DNA from: Rhizobiales bacterium CCH10-E5
Lineage (GTDB): Bacteria > Pseudomonadota > Alphaproteobacteria > Rhizobiales > Beijerinckiaceae
NCBI GenBank assembly: GCA_001556125.1
Contig: LSIG01000212.1
Span: forward strand, 1 to 64,000
Reading direction: 5' to 3'
DNA: 64,000 bases
The first letter of the stretch is position 1. Each line of letters opens with the position of its first letter. Under the pieces are notes generated by a model. It ran no database searches. It saw only the letters and a program-made list of their open reading frames with translations, and was not told where the DNA came from. A program made the position numbers and the translations under genes. This document shows positions 24,838-33,937 of this stretch, piece after piece.

Positions 24838-25812
24838 ATGGACACGCTCTCGGGTTTCAGCATCTTCGTCGTCGTGCTGGTGATGCTGGTCGTCATCACC
24901 ATCGCCTTCCTCGTCAAGACGGTGCCGCAGGGCTACAACTACACGGTCGAGCGTTTCGGCCGCTATTCGCGCACGCTGAGTGCCGGCCTCAACCTCATCG
25001 TTCCCTATATCGACCGCATCGGCCACAAGGTGAATGTCATGGAGCAGGTGCTCGACATTCCCTCGCAGGAGGCGATCACCAAGGACAATGCCGGCGTCCG
25101 CATCGACGCCGCCGCCTTCTATCAGGTGCTCGACGCCGCCAAGGCCTGCTACGAAGTCTCGTCCCTCAACGACGCGCTGATGGTCCTGACCATGACCAAT
25201 ATCCGCACCGTCGTCGGCTCGATGGATCTCGACCAGCTGCTCTCCCACCGCGACGAGATCAACGAGCGGCTGTTGCGGGTTATGGATGCCGCCGCTTCCC
25301 CCTGGGGCGTCAAGGTCACGCGCATCGAGATTCGCGACATCCTGCCCCCGGCCGATATCGCAGGCGCCATGAACCGGCAGATGAAGGCGGAGCGCGAGAA
25401 GCGCGCCGCCGTGCTCGAGGCCGAGGGCCTGCGCCAGGCCGAAATCCTCAAGGCGGAAGGCCAGAAGCAGTCGCAGATCCTCGCCGCCGAGGGCCGCAAG
25501 GAAGCCGCCTTCCGCGACGCCGAGGCGCGCGAGCGCTCCGCCCAGGCCGAGGCCGCCGCCACCGCCATGGTCTCGGAAGCGATCAGCCGCGGCGACATCC
25601 AGGCCGCCAACTTCCTGATCGCCGAGCGCTACACCGAGGCGCTCAAGGCGATCGCCAGCGCTCACAACGCCAAGGTCGTGATCGTGCCGATCGAGGCGGC
25701 GGCGCTCGCCGGTACCGTCGGCGGCATCGCGCAGCTGACCCGCGCCGTCTTCGGCGACGAGGCCCAGGAGAGCCGCCGCGGATCGGTGCCGCCGGCCGGC
25801 CGCGGCGCCTGA
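24838..25812 (+). CDS. SPFH/Band 7 family membrane protein (QmcA/stomatin type)
   Basis: The 324-residue product has one N-terminal membrane helix (about 8-28), a Band 7 domain (about 30-190: VPQGYNYTVERFGRYSRTLSAGLN and ITKDNAGVRIDAAAFYQV), and a long Ala/Glu/Arg-rich coiled coil (about 185-265). Such proteins form large oligomeric cages or microdomains in the inner membrane and often modulate FtsH or membrane quality. Eight bases after its stop lies an NfeD-family gene, the classic partner. GGAG precedes the ATG. Confidence 0.93.
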   Translation: MDTLSGFSIFVVVLVMLVVITIAFLVKTVPQGYNYTVERFGRYSRTLSAGLNLIVPYIDRIGHKVNVMEQVLDIPSQEAITKDNAGVRIDAAAFYQVLDAAKACYEVSSLNDALMVLTMTNIRTVVGSMDLDQLLSHRDEINERLLRVMDAAASPWGVKVTRIEIRDILPPADIAGAMNRQMKAEREKRAAVLEAEGLRQAEILKAEGQKQSQILAAEGRKEAAFRDAEARERSAQAEAAATAMVSEAISRGDIQAANFLIAERYTEALKAIASAHNAKVVIVPIEAAALAGTVGGIAQLTRAVFGDEAQESRRGSVPPAGRGA

Positions 25813-25822
25813 GGAGACGCCG

Positions 25823-26263
25823 ATGTCGTCGCTCCTGTTCGGCCCCTGGGGCTGGGTCATCCTCGGCCTCGTCCTTATCGGCGGCGAGGTGCTGGCACCC
25901 GGCATCTTCCTGCTCTGGCTTGGCCTGGCCGCGCTTTTGACCGGCGCCGTGGTCGGCCTCGTCGATCTCGGCTGGCAGGCGGCTGCGCTCGTCTTCGCCG
26001 GCTTCAGCCTCGTCGCCGTCTTCGCCGGTCGGCTGCTGACCCGCCGCAAGGACGAGGAGCCCGATCCGGCGACCGGCCTCAACGATCGCGGCCGCCGGCT
26101 GATCGGCCGGGTCTTCCGGCTCGAGGCGACGATGACGGGCGGCGAGGGCCGCATCCGCATCGACGATTCGTCCTGGCGCGTCACCGGCCCCGAACTGCTG
26201 GCGGGAAGCGAGGTGCGGGTCGTGCGCGTCGACGGTGCCACGCTCGTGGTCGAGAAGGCGTGA
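25823..26263 (+). CDS. NfeD family protein (YbbK/NfeD1b type)
   Basis: The 146-residue product has two or three hydrophobic helices (about 8-70) followed by a soluble OB-fold C-terminal domain (about 88-146, LIGRVFRLEATMTGGEGRIRIDDSSWRV). This short NfeD form pairs with SPFH proteins, as here, where the two genes form an operon. It probably shapes or regulates the SPFH assembly at the inner membrane. Confidence 0.92.
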   Translation: MSSLLFGPWGWVILGLVLIGGEVLAPGIFLLWLGLAALLTGAVVGLVDLGWQAAALVFAGFSLVAVFAGRLLTRRKDEEPDPATGLNDRGRRLIGRVFRLEATMTGGEGRIRIDDSSWRVTGPELLAGSEVRVVRVDGATLVVEKA

Positions 26264-26353
26264 GCATACCGCCACGAGCCGACGCCAAAATCAGGTTGTG
26301 TCGGGCCGCGAGCGGTCTATAGCGGACGCTCCGCCGCCAGACCGATCGTTCCC

Positions 26354-27610
26354 ATGACACTGCCCAGCGAACGCCTGTCCCTGTCCAAGGACCGTATCAA
26401 GGTCCTGCTGCTGGAAGGCATCAACGATTCCGCCGCCGACCTCCTGGTCAACGCCGGCTACACCAACATGACGCGCCTGCCCAAGGCGCTGGACGAGGAT
26501 GCGCTGGTGAAGGCGCTGGAAGGCGTCCATGTGCTCGGCATCCGCTCGCGCACGCAGCTCACCGACGCCGTCTTCGCCCGGGCCGACCGGCTCTTCGCCG
26601 TCGGCTGCTTCTCGGTCGGCACCAATCAGGTCGATCTTCAGGCGGCGCGCGGCCGCGGCGTGCCCGTCTTCAACGCGCCGTTCTCGAACACCCGCAGCGT
26701 CGCCGAACTGACGATCGGCGAGATCGTCATGCTGCTGCGCAAGATCACCGACCGCTCGGTCTCGGCCCATGGCGGCGGCTGGGACAAGTCGGCCAACGGC
26801 TCCTTCGAGGTGCGCGGCAAGGTGCTGGGCATCGTCGGCTACGGCAATATCGGCAGCCAGCTGTCGACGCTGGCCGAGGCGATGGGCATGCGGGTGATCT
26901 ATTACGATCAGACCGACCGGCTGCGCCACGGCAACACCGAGCCGGTCGACAGCCTGCACGAATTGCTCGGCTCGGCCGACATCGTCTCGCTGCATGTCCC
27001 CGAGACGCCGCAGACGGCGGGCATGATCGGCGCCGAGCAGATCGCCGCGATGAACCCGGGCAGCTACCTGATCAACAACTCGCGCGGCACGGTGGTCGAT
27101 CTCGACGCGCTCGCCGCCGCTCTGAAGAGCGGGCATCTGGCGGGTGCGGCGGTCGACGTCTTCCCTGTCGAGCCGGCCTCGAACAACGACCGTTTCGTCT
27201 CGCCGTTGCAGGGCCTGCCCAATGTGATCCTGACGCCGCATATCGGCGGCTCGACGGAAGAAGCGCAGGAGCGCATCGGCGCCGAAGTGGCGCGTAAGCT
27301 GATCGACTACTCCGATGTCGGCTCGACGGTCGGCGCCGTCAATTTCCCGCAGGTCCAGCTCGCGGCCCGCGCCGTCGGCACGCGCTTCATCCATGTCCAG
27401 CGCAACGTGCCGGGCATGCTGCGGCGTTTGAACGACGTCTTCGCCGCACGCAACGTCAACATCGCCGCCCAGAATTATCAGACGGACGGCGAGGTCGGCT
27501 ATGTCGTGATGGAGGCGGAGAGCATCGGGGCCGATGCCCGCGACATCCTGCGCGAAATCCGGGCCCTCGAAGGCACAATCCGCGCGCGCCTGCTCTACCA
27601 ACGCGCCTGA
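26354..27610 (+). CDS. serA: D-3-phosphoglycerate dehydrogenase
   Basis: The 418-residue product oxidises 3-phosphoglycerate to 3-phosphohydroxypyruvate with NAD+, the first step of serine synthesis. The nucleotide-binding domain has GYGNIGSQL; catalytic residues are in INNSRGTVVD (Arg), the Glu in PVEP and the His in TPHIGGST. A C-terminal ACT domain (about 345-418) is present, as in the E. coli-type enzyme (410 residues), so serine feedback is likely. The gene ends 6 bases from the convergent small stress-type gene. Confidence 0.94.
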   Translation: MTLPSERLSLSKDRIKVLLLEGINDSAADLLVNAGYTNMTRLPKALDEDALVKALEGVHVLGIRSRTQLTDAVFARADRLFAVGCFSVGTNQVDLQAARGRGVPVFNAPFSNTRSVAELTIGEIVMLLRKITDRSVSAHGGGWDKSANGSFEVRGKVLGIVGYGNIGSQLSTLAEAMGMRVIYYDQTDRLRHGNTEPVDSLHELLGSADIVSLHVPETPQTAGMIGAEQIAAMNPGSYLINNSRGTVVDLDALAAALKSGHLAGAAVDVFPVEPASNNDRFVSPLQGLPNVILTPHIGGSTEEAQERIGAEVARKLIDYSDVGSTVGAVNFPQVQLAARAVGTRFIHVQRNVPGMLRRLNDVFAARNVNIAAQNYQTDGEVGYVVMEAESIGADARDILREIRALEGTIRARLLYQRA

Positions 27611-27616
27611 GAGGCC

Positions 27617-27802
27617 TCAGGACGCCTTATCGTCGGCCGCGCCGGGCTTGGTCGGCGCCTGGGCCGCGATCGGATCACTTGCGGGAAAGGTGTCCTTCAG
27701 AGCCTTGTCGAGCTCGGCGTCCGGGCCCTTCTTGGCGGCTTCGCGCTGCTCGGCCTGTTCCTGGCGCAGGCTTTCCTTGGCGGGATTGGTGTTCGTCGTC
27801 AT
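27617..27802 (-). CDS. Small hydrophilic protein with FPASDP motif (probable stress protein)
   Basis: The 61-residue product is rich in Ala, Lys, Glu and Asp, lacks hydrophobic segments and contains LKDTFPASDPIAAQAP, a motif shared by many uncharacterised small alphaproteobacterial proteins. The N-terminal half is probably a short coiled coil (ESLRQEQAEQREAAKK). The ATG follows GGGGG; the upstream in-frame extension overlaps the promoter. It is preceded by a perfect EcfG-type promoter, so it probably belongs to the general stress response. Molecular role unknown. Confidence 0.8.
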   Translation of the reverse strand: MTTNTNPAKESLRQEQAEQREAAKKGPDAELDKALKDTFPASDPIAAQAPTKPGAADDKAS

Positions 27803-27845
27803 GTTGACCCCCGTAGAACGGCCCCATGCGGGCCACTCAGGGATC

Positions 27846-27870
27846 AACGCGACAGGCAGGCCGGCGTTCC
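27846..27870 (-). promoter_or_regulatory. EcfG-type (general stress sigma) promoter
   Basis: On the minus strand GGAAC is followed after exactly 16 bases by CGTT, a perfect match to the alphaproteobacterial EcfG consensus GGAAC-N16/17-CGTT. It lies about 45 bases before the start codon of the 61-residue gene, next to the 3' end of the histidine kinase gene. Confidence 0.75.
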
Positions 27871-27871
27871 G

Positions 27872-29215
27872 CTAGAGCTGCCGGGGCCAGGTGATCCGGG
27901 CCTTGAGCCCGCCGCCGTCGCGCTCCGCCAGCGTCAGCGTGCCGCGATGCGCCTCGGCGATCGCCCGCACGATCGACAGGCCGAGCCCGAAGCCGCTGCC
28001 TTCCTTGAGCGTCCGCGCGGCGTCGCTGCGGTAGAACGGCGCAAACACCTTCTCGCGCTCCTCCGGGGCGATGCCCGGCCCGTCGTCCTCGACCTCGATG
28101 GCGATCATGTCGGGCGCCGAGTCGTCCAGCCTGACCAGAACCCTGCCGCCGAACTTGATCGCGTTGTCGACGAGGTTGTTCACGGCGCGCGTCATCTGGT
28201 CGGCGTCGCAGACGGCGGAGGCGCGCATCGGCCCCTCATACACGACGAGATGCCCGAGATCGGCGAGATCGTCGCAGATCGTCTGGAGCAGGGCCGGCAT
28301 GTCGGTCGCCGTTAAGCTGCCCGAGGCGCGCCCGTCACGCAGATAGGACAGCGCCGCTCCCACCATGCGATCCATCAAGGCGAGATCCGCGATGGTGGCC
28401 CGGCGCTGACGTTCGTCGGGGATGTCGTCGGCGCGCAGCCGCAACCGCGTGATCGGCGTGCGCAGATCATGGCTGACCGCGGCCAGCATGCGTGTCCTGT
28501 CGTCGATCAGCCTCCGGATGCGGTTGGCCATGCCGGCGAAGGCCGCGGCGAGGCGCTTGACCTCGACGGGTCCCTCCTCTGGTACGGCGAGGGTGTCGCG
28601 ATCGGGATCGAAGCGGTCGATCACCGCCGCCAGCCGTGACAGCGGCGACGCCACCGCCCGCGCCGCCCACAGCGAGAGCAGCCCGATCAGCGAGGCCAGC
28701 AGAGCCAGCATGGTGACGAGATAGCCGATGAAGGCGCCTCCGCGCGGCGGAGGTGTCATCGAACTCGATGTCATGACCAGCCCGCTGCCATCCGCAAAGC
28801 GGACGCCGAAAGGCGGCGGCCCGAACCGACCGGGTGCGTTGTCGAGCATCAGCGCCTCGACATTCGGCCCCAGTTGGGCCCGCAGATTGGCGAGGATTTG
28901 CCGATCGGCCCAGAACTGATTGCGCTCGCTCGTCTGTGCGCCTGGGGGCAGGCGCGAGAGCAGGGGGTGGGCAGCCAGAGCGGCCTCGACCACGGTCGCT
29001 TTCGCCTCCGGCGACGGCGTCGCCTCGACCATGCGCGTGATCGAGATCAGGTCGGTGACATAGGGAAAGCTTGGAACCCGCTTCAGCTCGGGCGGCAGCA
29101 GCACGAGCAGCGCCACGATCGTGACGAGATTGGCCAGGACGAGCGAGCCGATCGCAATGGCGGTGATCTGCGCGGCGGCCCGCGCGGGCATCAGACGCAG
29201 AAGCAGCCGCTTCAT
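27872..29215 (-). CDS. Sensor histidine kinase (EnvZ/RstB-like)
   Basis: The 447-residue product has two membrane helices (about 15-38 and 165-188) flanking a periplasmic sensor of about 125 residues, a HAMP segment, then HisKA with the phospho-acceptor His in AVSHDLRTPITRLRLR and a HATPase domain with NNLVDNAIKFGG (N box), VEDDGPGI (G1) and GSGFGLGLSIV (G2). All key residues are intact. It overlaps the upstream response regulator gene by 4 bp (ATGA), so the two form a co-translated pair. Signal unknown. Confidence 0.94.
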   Translation of the reverse strand: MKRLLLRLMPARAAAQITAIAIGSLVLANLVTIVALLVLLPPELKRVPSFPYVTDLISITRMVEATPSPEAKATVVEAALAAHPLLSRLPPGAQTSERNQFWADRQILANLRAQLGPNVEALMLDNAPGRFGPPPFGVRFADGSGLVMTSSSMTPPPRGGAFIGYLVTMLALLASLIGLLSLWAARAVASPLSRLAAVIDRFDPDRDTLAVPEEGPVEVKRLAAAFAGMANRIRRLIDDRTRMLAAVSHDLRTPITRLRLRADDIPDERQRRATIADLALMDRMVGAALSYLRDGRASGSLTATDMPALLQTICDDLADLGHLVVYEGPMRASAVCDADQMTRAVNNLVDNAIKFGGRVLVRLDDSAPDMIAIEVEDDGPGIAPEEREKVFAPFYRSDAARTLKEGSGFGLGLSIVRAIAEAHRGTLTLAERDGGGLKARITWPRQL

Positions 29216-29946
29216 GGAGCCGGGCTCTCGGCCAACCTCTCGATCTCCGGAGAGAACATGTAGCCGCCGGAGCGGATGGTCTGGATCAGCTCGGGCTCGC
29301 GCGGATTGCGCTCCATTTTCTGGCGCAGCCGGCTGACGAGCACGTCGATCGAGCGCTCGAACGGGGCGGCCATGCGGCCCTGCGTCAGATCCAGAAGCTG
29401 GTCGCGCGACAGCACGCGGCGCGGCCGTTCGCAGAAGGCGAGAAGCAGGTCGAGTTCGGCGCCCGTCAGCGGCACGCGCTCACCCTGGGGGTTGAAGAGA
29501 CGACGCACCGCCTTGTCGAGCCGCCAGCCCGCGAAAGCGAGCACCGGGCTGTCGCCCACCTCGGCGGCCGGGGCGGCACCGGCGCGCCGCAGCACGGCCC
29601 TGATCCGGGCCAGCAGCTCGCGCGGGTTGAACGGCTTCACCAGATAATCGTCCGCGCCCATCTCGAGGCCGAGGATACGATCGATCTCTTCGCTTTTGGC
29701 GGTGAGCATGATGATCGGGATCGTGCCCTCGCTGCGCAGGCGGCGGCACAGGCTCAGCCCGTCCTCTCCCGGCAGCATCAGGTCGAGCACGATCAGGTCG
29801 AAACGGCCGTCCCGCAGCGCGGCATCCATCTCGCGGCCGTTCGGCACGGCCCGGACGCGGAAGTCGTTGTTACGGAGGAAGCGCGAGACCAGCATCGCGA
29901 TCTCGCGATCGTCCTCGACGACCAGGATATGGGGGGTTCTGCTCAT
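29212..29946 (-). CDS. OmpR-family response regulator
   Basis: The 244-residue product has a receiver domain (about 6-118) with the acidic pair EDD, phospho-acceptor Asp in LIVLDLMLPGEDG, Thr in IIMLTAKS and Lys in DYLVKPFNP, then a winged-helix DNA-binding domain (about 140-235, LTGAELDLLLAFCERPRRVLSRDQLL and RSIDVLVSRLRQKME). It pairs with the downstream kinase. A 22-bp palindrome upstream is a candidate binding site that may also control the divergent envelope genes. Confidence 0.94.
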   Translation of the reverse strand: MSRTPHILVVEDDREIAMLVSRFLRNNDFRVRAVPNGREMDAALRDGRFDLIVLDLMLPGEDGLSLCRRLRSEGTIPIIMLTAKSEEIDRILGLEMGADDYLVKPFNPRELLARIRAVLRRAGAAPAAEVGDSPVLAFAGWRLDKAVRRLFNPQGERVPLTGAELDLLLAFCERPRRVLSRDQLLDLTQGRMAAPFERSIDVLVSRLRQKMERNPREPELIQTIRSGGYMFSPEIERLAESPAP

Positions 29947-29991
29947 CGTCTGGCTCTAGCGCCCGGCCGGGGCGAGGTCGCGGCCGGAATT

Positions 29992-30013
29992 GTGTCTGAT
30001 TATTTCCAGACAC
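29992..30013. promoter_or_regulatory. Palindromic operator candidate between the two-component system and the divergent gene pair
   Basis: GTGTCTG and CAGACAC form a perfect 7-bp inverted repeat around ATTATTTC. It lies 45 bases before the response-regulator start and about 100 before the divergent gene. Confidence 0.5.
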
Positions 30014-30111
30014 GACGCTGGAAAAGCAAGGATACCAGAAGCTCCCGCGCAGACGTCATTCAGAAAACTCCACGCCACACAACGGTCCGCGAGAGGACCC
30101 CTGATGGCGTC

Positions 30112-30384
30112 ATGACCGATCTCGCATCATCCACCCTGTCCATTCCCGATCTCCGCCGGATCGGCTGGCGCCGGACCGCGCTTCGCTCCGCGGCCGCCGC
30201 GGCGATTCTTGCGGTACTGGCGCTCTGGCTCTGGGTCCTGCCGACACTGCTTTCGCGGCAGGGCTTCGTGCAGCGCGGCGACGAATCCTGCGCCGGGGCG
30301 GCCTGGCGCGACCCCGTGACCGGCCGGAGCCTCCCCGCTCCGACCGGCACCTGTAAGACCCATCCCGGTGGGGACGTCCGATGA
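30112..30384 (+). CDS. Small single-span membrane protein of unknown function
   Basis: The 90-residue product has a basic N-terminus, one hydrophobic helix (about 27-47) and a periplasmic tail with two Cys (DESCAGAAW and TGTCK) that could pair. No family is recognised. It overlaps the following SGNH hydrolase gene by 4 bp (ATGA), so the two are probably made together. The ATG is set by the coding character; the frame continues upstream without a ribosome site. Confidence 0.6.
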   Translation: MTDLASSTLSIPDLRRIGWRRTALRSAAAAAILAVLALWLWVLPTLLSRQGFVQRGDESCAGAAWRDPVTGRSLPAPTGTCKTHPGGDVR

Positions 30385-31121
30385 CACCCTGTGCCATCGA
30401 CATCCGCTATCGAAGCCGCCTCGTCGCGCTGCTGCTGCTCGTGCCGCTGGCCCTGATCGGCGGATCGCTGGCGGGCTTGGCCATCGGCCGCTTCTCGACC
30501 GCGCCGCCGTCGTATCGGGACCAGCGCCTCGTCCAGATCCGCGCCGATCTGCGACAGGTCGAAGGGGACTATCTCCTGGCATTGGGCGATTCCCATGTCG
30601 CGCGCTGGCATGCGCACGAGTTCTGCGGCTTGCCGCTAGTCAATGGTGGAATGCACGGCGCGACCACCCGCGACACGCGGGAACTGGTCGACCAGCTCGC
30701 CCTGCCCCGGCCGCCATTGGCGATCATCCTGAGCGTCGGCACCAACGACGCCAACCGCAAGCGCTTCCGCGAGCCACCCGAAGCCGTCGCCCGCTTCCGC
30801 CAGGCCTTTCGCGGCCTCTTGCGAGACCTGAGCGGGCGCGCAGGCCTCGTCGTCATCGCGACGCTGCCGCGGCTGGAAGAGCGCAAGGCGCCCGCCTTTT
30901 CCGGGGAAGTGGCCCTTCAGATTGCGGCTTCTGCCGAGACGGCCTGCCGAGAAGAAGGCTCCTGCCGCCTCGCCGCGGGCTTCGGCGACGGCATCGCGCT
31001 GGCCGACGGGCTGCATCTGGCCGACTATGAGCGCGCCTATCGTGCAGCCGAGCCCAACATCTGTGCCGCGCTCCCGCCGGGCAGGAGGCTGCGGCAGAAC
31101 CTTCGCGCAGAGGCGCCATGA
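30381..31121 (+). CDS. Membrane-anchored SGNH/GDSL-type hydrolase
   Basis: The 246-residue product has an N-terminal membrane anchor (about 14-36) and then an SGNH hydrolase core: Ser71 in LALGDSHVARW, the oxyanion Gly90 in NGGMHG, Asn122 in VGTND, and the Asp209/His212 pair in ADGLHLAD. The fold is found in envelope O-acetyl esterases and acyltransferase partners of polysaccharide or peptidoglycan. Two extra Cys near the C-terminus (ETACREEGSC) are periplasmic. It follows the small membrane protein and is divergent from the two-component system, so an envelope role is likely (inference). Confidence 0.8.
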   Translation: MTPCAIDIRYRSRLVALLLLVPLALIGGSLAGLAIGRFSTAPPSYRDQRLVQIRADLRQVEGDYLLALGDSHVARWHAHEFCGLPLVNGGMHGATTRDTRELVDQLALPRPPLAIILSVGTNDANRKRFREPPEAVARFRQAFRGLLRDLSGRAGLVVIATLPRLEERKAPAFSGEVALQIAASAETACREEGSCRLAAGFGDGIALADGLHLADYERAYRAAEPNICAALPPGRRLRQNLRAEAP

Positions 31122-31216
31122 CCCGGACAGGCGCCCACTGGACCGGGGCTGCCCGAAGGCCCATCTAGGAAAGCCGAACGCCACCGGCTCCCCGGGGAGC
31201 CCAAGCCGAGGCTGCC

Positions 31217-32224
31217 ATGGTCGCCATCTCCGTTCTCGACCTCGTTCCCGTGCGCGAAGGGCAGGAGCCGGGCGACGCGCTGCGAGCCTCGATCGATCTC
31301 GCGCGCCATGCGGAATCCCTCGGCTACACCCGCTACTGGGTCGCCGAGCATCACAACATGGTCGGCATCGCCAGCGCCGCCACCGCCGTCGTCATCGGCC
31401 AGCTCGCCGCCGCGACGAAGACCATCCGCGTCGGAGCGGGCGGCATCATGCTGCCGAACCACGCCCCGCTGATCATCGCCGAGCAGTTCGGCACGCTCGA
31501 AGCGCTCTTTCCCGGCCGCATCGATCTCGGCCTCGGCCGGGCGCCCGGCACCGACCAGATGACGATGCGGGCGATGCGCCGCAGCCCGATGTCCTCCGAC
31601 AGCTTCCCGCAGGACGTGCTCGAACTGCAGGCCTATTTCGCGCCCGCGGGCCCCAACCAGGCAATCCAGGCCGTGCCGGGCGCCGGGCTGAACGTGCCGC
31701 TCTGGATCCTCGGCTCGAGCCTGTTCGGCTCTCAGCTCGCCGCGCAGCTCGGCCTGCCCTACGCCTTCGCCTCGCATTTCGCGCCGGACGCGCTGATGCA
31801 GGCGCTTGCGATCTATCGCGAACGCTTCGAGCCCTCCGAGCAGCTCGCGCGGCCCTACGCCATGCCCGGGATCAACGTCATCGCCGCCGAGACCGACGCG
31901 GAAGCGCGCCATCTCGCAACCTCCCTGCAGCAGCGCTTCGTCGGCATGGTGCGCGGCCAGCGCGGCAAGCTGCAGCCGCCGATCGACGACATCGAGACCT
32001 ATTGGTCTCCGGCCGAGAAGGCGCATGTCGCGGGGATGCTGCGCTATGCCTTCATCGGCTCGGCCGAGACGCTGAAGGGCCAGCTCGGTGCCTTCATCGC
32101 CGCGACACAAGCGGACGAGATCATGGTGACCGCGCCGATCTTCGACCACGAGGCGCGGAAGCGTTCCTACGAGATCCTCGCCGGCATCGCGCCGGACCTG
32201 GGCATCGCGGCCCGAGCTGCCTGA
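31217..32224 (+). CDS. LLM class flavin-dependent oxidoreductase (luciferase-like)
   Basis: The 335-residue product is a bacterial-luciferase-like TIM barrel of the LLM family, subgroup close to YhbW (MsnO8). Signatures include [59 protein letters not shown] and a C-terminal [14 protein letters not shown] segment. These enzymes use FMN or F420; the sequence fits FMN-dependent members. The substrate is unknown. It stands alone. Confidence 0.9.
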   Translation: MVAISVLDLVPVREGQEPGDALRASIDLARHAESLGYTRYWVAEHHNMVGIASAATAVVIGQLAAATKTIRVGAGGIMLPNHAPLIIAEQFGTLEALFPGRIDLGLGRAPGTDQMTMRAMRRSPMSSDSFPQDVLELQAYFAPAGPNQAIQAVPGAGLNVPLWILGSSLFGSQLAAQLGLPYAFASHFAPDALMQALAIYRERFEPSEQLARPYAMPGINVIAAETDAEARHLATSLQQRFVGMVRGQRGKLQPPIDDIETYWSPAEKAHVAGMLRYAFIGSAETLKGQLGAFIAATQADEIMVTAPIFDHEARKRSYEILAGIAPDLGIAARAA

Positions 32225-32287
32225 TTTCCGAGGAACTTCCGCCCCACGATGGCGTTGCCCGGTCTTGCATGGACATCCGGGGGCCCC

Positions 32288-33094
32288 ATGAAACTCGACG
32301 TGACGGCGACGCTGACCTATGGCTTCGACAGCGACACGCAGGTGATCGCGGCCATCGAGGCCGCGCGATCGCCTGACCAGACGATCCTCTCCGAGAGCCT
32401 CACGATCTCACCCGACGCCGTGTTGGTGCGCGATCTCCACCCCGAAACGGGCGAGCGCCGTTTCCGGGCGGCGCTCTCCGGCCAGGTAGAGATTCGCTAC
32501 CGGGCCCTGGTCGACAACGGCAACCGCGAGCCCTTGTCAGCCGCAACGCGCCAGCATGACTGGTCGGAGCTGCCGCAGGAGGTGCTGCCCTATCTGCTGC
32601 CGAGTCGGTTCTCGCCCTCGGACGAGTTCATGCGCTTTGCCCAGCGCGAATTCTGCAGCATCGACGGCGGCGGCGCGCGCATCCTGGCCGTGCTCGACTG
32701 GCTGCACGAGCATCTCGACTATGTCCACGGCGTCAGCCACGCCCAGACCACGGCGCAGCACACCTTCATCGACCGCGCCGGCGTCTGCCGCGACTTCACC
32801 CATCTGGGCATCGCCCTGACGCGGGCGCTCAACATCCCCGCCCGGGCGGTCAGCGCCTATGCGCTCGACCTCGACCCGCCGGACTTCCACGCCGTCTTCG
32901 AGGTCTATCTCGACGGGCGCTGGTGGCTGGTGGACCCGACACGGCTGGCACCGGTCGAGGGCATGGTCCGGATCGCGACCGGCCGCGACGCCGCCGACAT
33001 CGCCTTCCTGACCAGCCAGTTCAACTGCCAGTGCCTGGCACAGACCATCGCGGTCTCGCGCGCCCCCGAGGATGCCGGTCTGCAGGCCGCCTGA
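32288..33094 (+). CDS. Transglutaminase-like domain protein
   Basis: The 268-residue product has an N-terminal beta region found in bacterial transglutaminase-like proteins (about 1-110) and a catalytic core with the triad Cys167 (RAGVCRDF), His201 (PDFHAVFEVY) and Asp216 (LVDPTR). Members can be cysteine proteases or amidases; no signal peptide is present, so it is cytoplasmic. It ends one base before the convergent sitD-like permease (shared TGATCA). The ATG is chosen by the family N-terminus. Confidence 0.88.
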   Translation: MKLDVTATLTYGFDSDTQVIAAIEAARSPDQTILSESLTISPDAVLVRDLHPETGERRFRAALSGQVEIRYRALVDNGNREPLSAATRQHDWSELPQEVLPYLLPSRFSPSDEFMRFAQREFCSIDGGGARILAVLDWLHEHLDYVHGVSHAQTTAQHTFIDRAGVCRDFTHLGIALTRALNIPARAVSAYALDLDPPDFHAVFEVYLDGRWWLVDPTRLAPVEGMVRIATGRDAADIAFLTSQFNCQCLAQTIAVSRAPEDAGLQAA

Positions 33095-33937
33095 TCAGGC
33101 GGCGGTGGCGCGCCGCGCCGCACGGCGCAGGTTGAGAGCGAGCGCCGCCAGGAAGAACCCCGCCTGCACCACGACGATGCAGGGCCCCGTCGCGCCGTCG
33201 AGATGGTAGCTCAGGATCGTCCCGATGACGCTGGAGACCGTCGCGACGGCGACTGCCACCACCAGCATGACGTCGAAGCGCCGCGTCGTCAGGAAGCCGA
33301 TCGCGCCCGGCGCGATCAGCATAGCGACGACGAGGATGATGCCGACCGCCTTGAGCGCGGCCACGATCGTCAGCGCCAGCAGCATCAGCAGGCCAACATT
33401 CAGCCACCGCACGGGAAGGCCGATCGCCCGCGCATGGGCGGCATCGAAGGCGACCAGCAGGAAGTCCCGGCGCAGGGCCAGCATGATCGCGATCGTCGGC
33501 ACCGCGATGACGGCCGTCTCCGCCAGATCGGACCAGCTCACGCCGAGCATGTTGCCGAACAGGATATGGAGCAGGTGCTGGTCGCTCTCGACCTTGACGA
33601 ACATCACCAGGCCGAGCGCGAACAGGCCGGAGAAGACGATGCCCATCACCGTGTCCTCCTTCACCCGGCTGTTTTCCTTGAGATAGCCGATGGCGAGCGA
33701 ACAGCTCAGGCCGGCGACGAAGGCCCCCGCCGCCAGGGGCAGGCCCATAATCTGCGCCAGGACGATGCCGGGCAGCACCGCGTGGGACACCGCATCCCCC
33801 ATCAGCGACCAGCCCTTCAGGATCAGGAAGCAGGACAGAACGGCACAGACCACGCCGACCAGCATGGCGGCGAGCAGGCCGCGCTGCATGAACTCATGCG
33901 CCAGCGGCGCGACGAGCCAGGTATCGAGCGCGGTCAT
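33095..33937 (-). CDS. sitD: Manganese/iron ABC transporter permease (SitD type)
   Basis: The 280-residue product is an ABC-3 family permease with about eight membrane helices. The family hallmarks GDAVSHAVLPGIVLAQI and the region around LKAVGIILVVAMLIAPGAIGFLTTRRF are clear. It is the last gene of a four-gene operon, overlapping the upstream permease gene by 4 bp. With its partner it forms the inner-membrane channel for metal uptake. Confidence 0.9.
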   Translation of the reverse strand: MTALDTWLVAPLAHEFMQRGLLAAMLVGVVCAVLSCFLILKGWSLMGDAVSHAVLPGIVLAQIMGLPLAAGAFVAGLSCSLAIGYLKENSRVKEDTVMGIVFSGLFALGLVMFVKVESDQHLLHILFGNMLGVSWSDLAETAVIAVPTIAIMLALRRDFLLVAFDAAHARAIGLPVRWLNVGLLMLLALTIVAALKAVGIILVVAMLIAPGAIGFLTTRRFDVMLVVAVAVATVSSVIGTILSYHLDGATGPCIVVVQAGFFLAALALNLRRAARRATAA

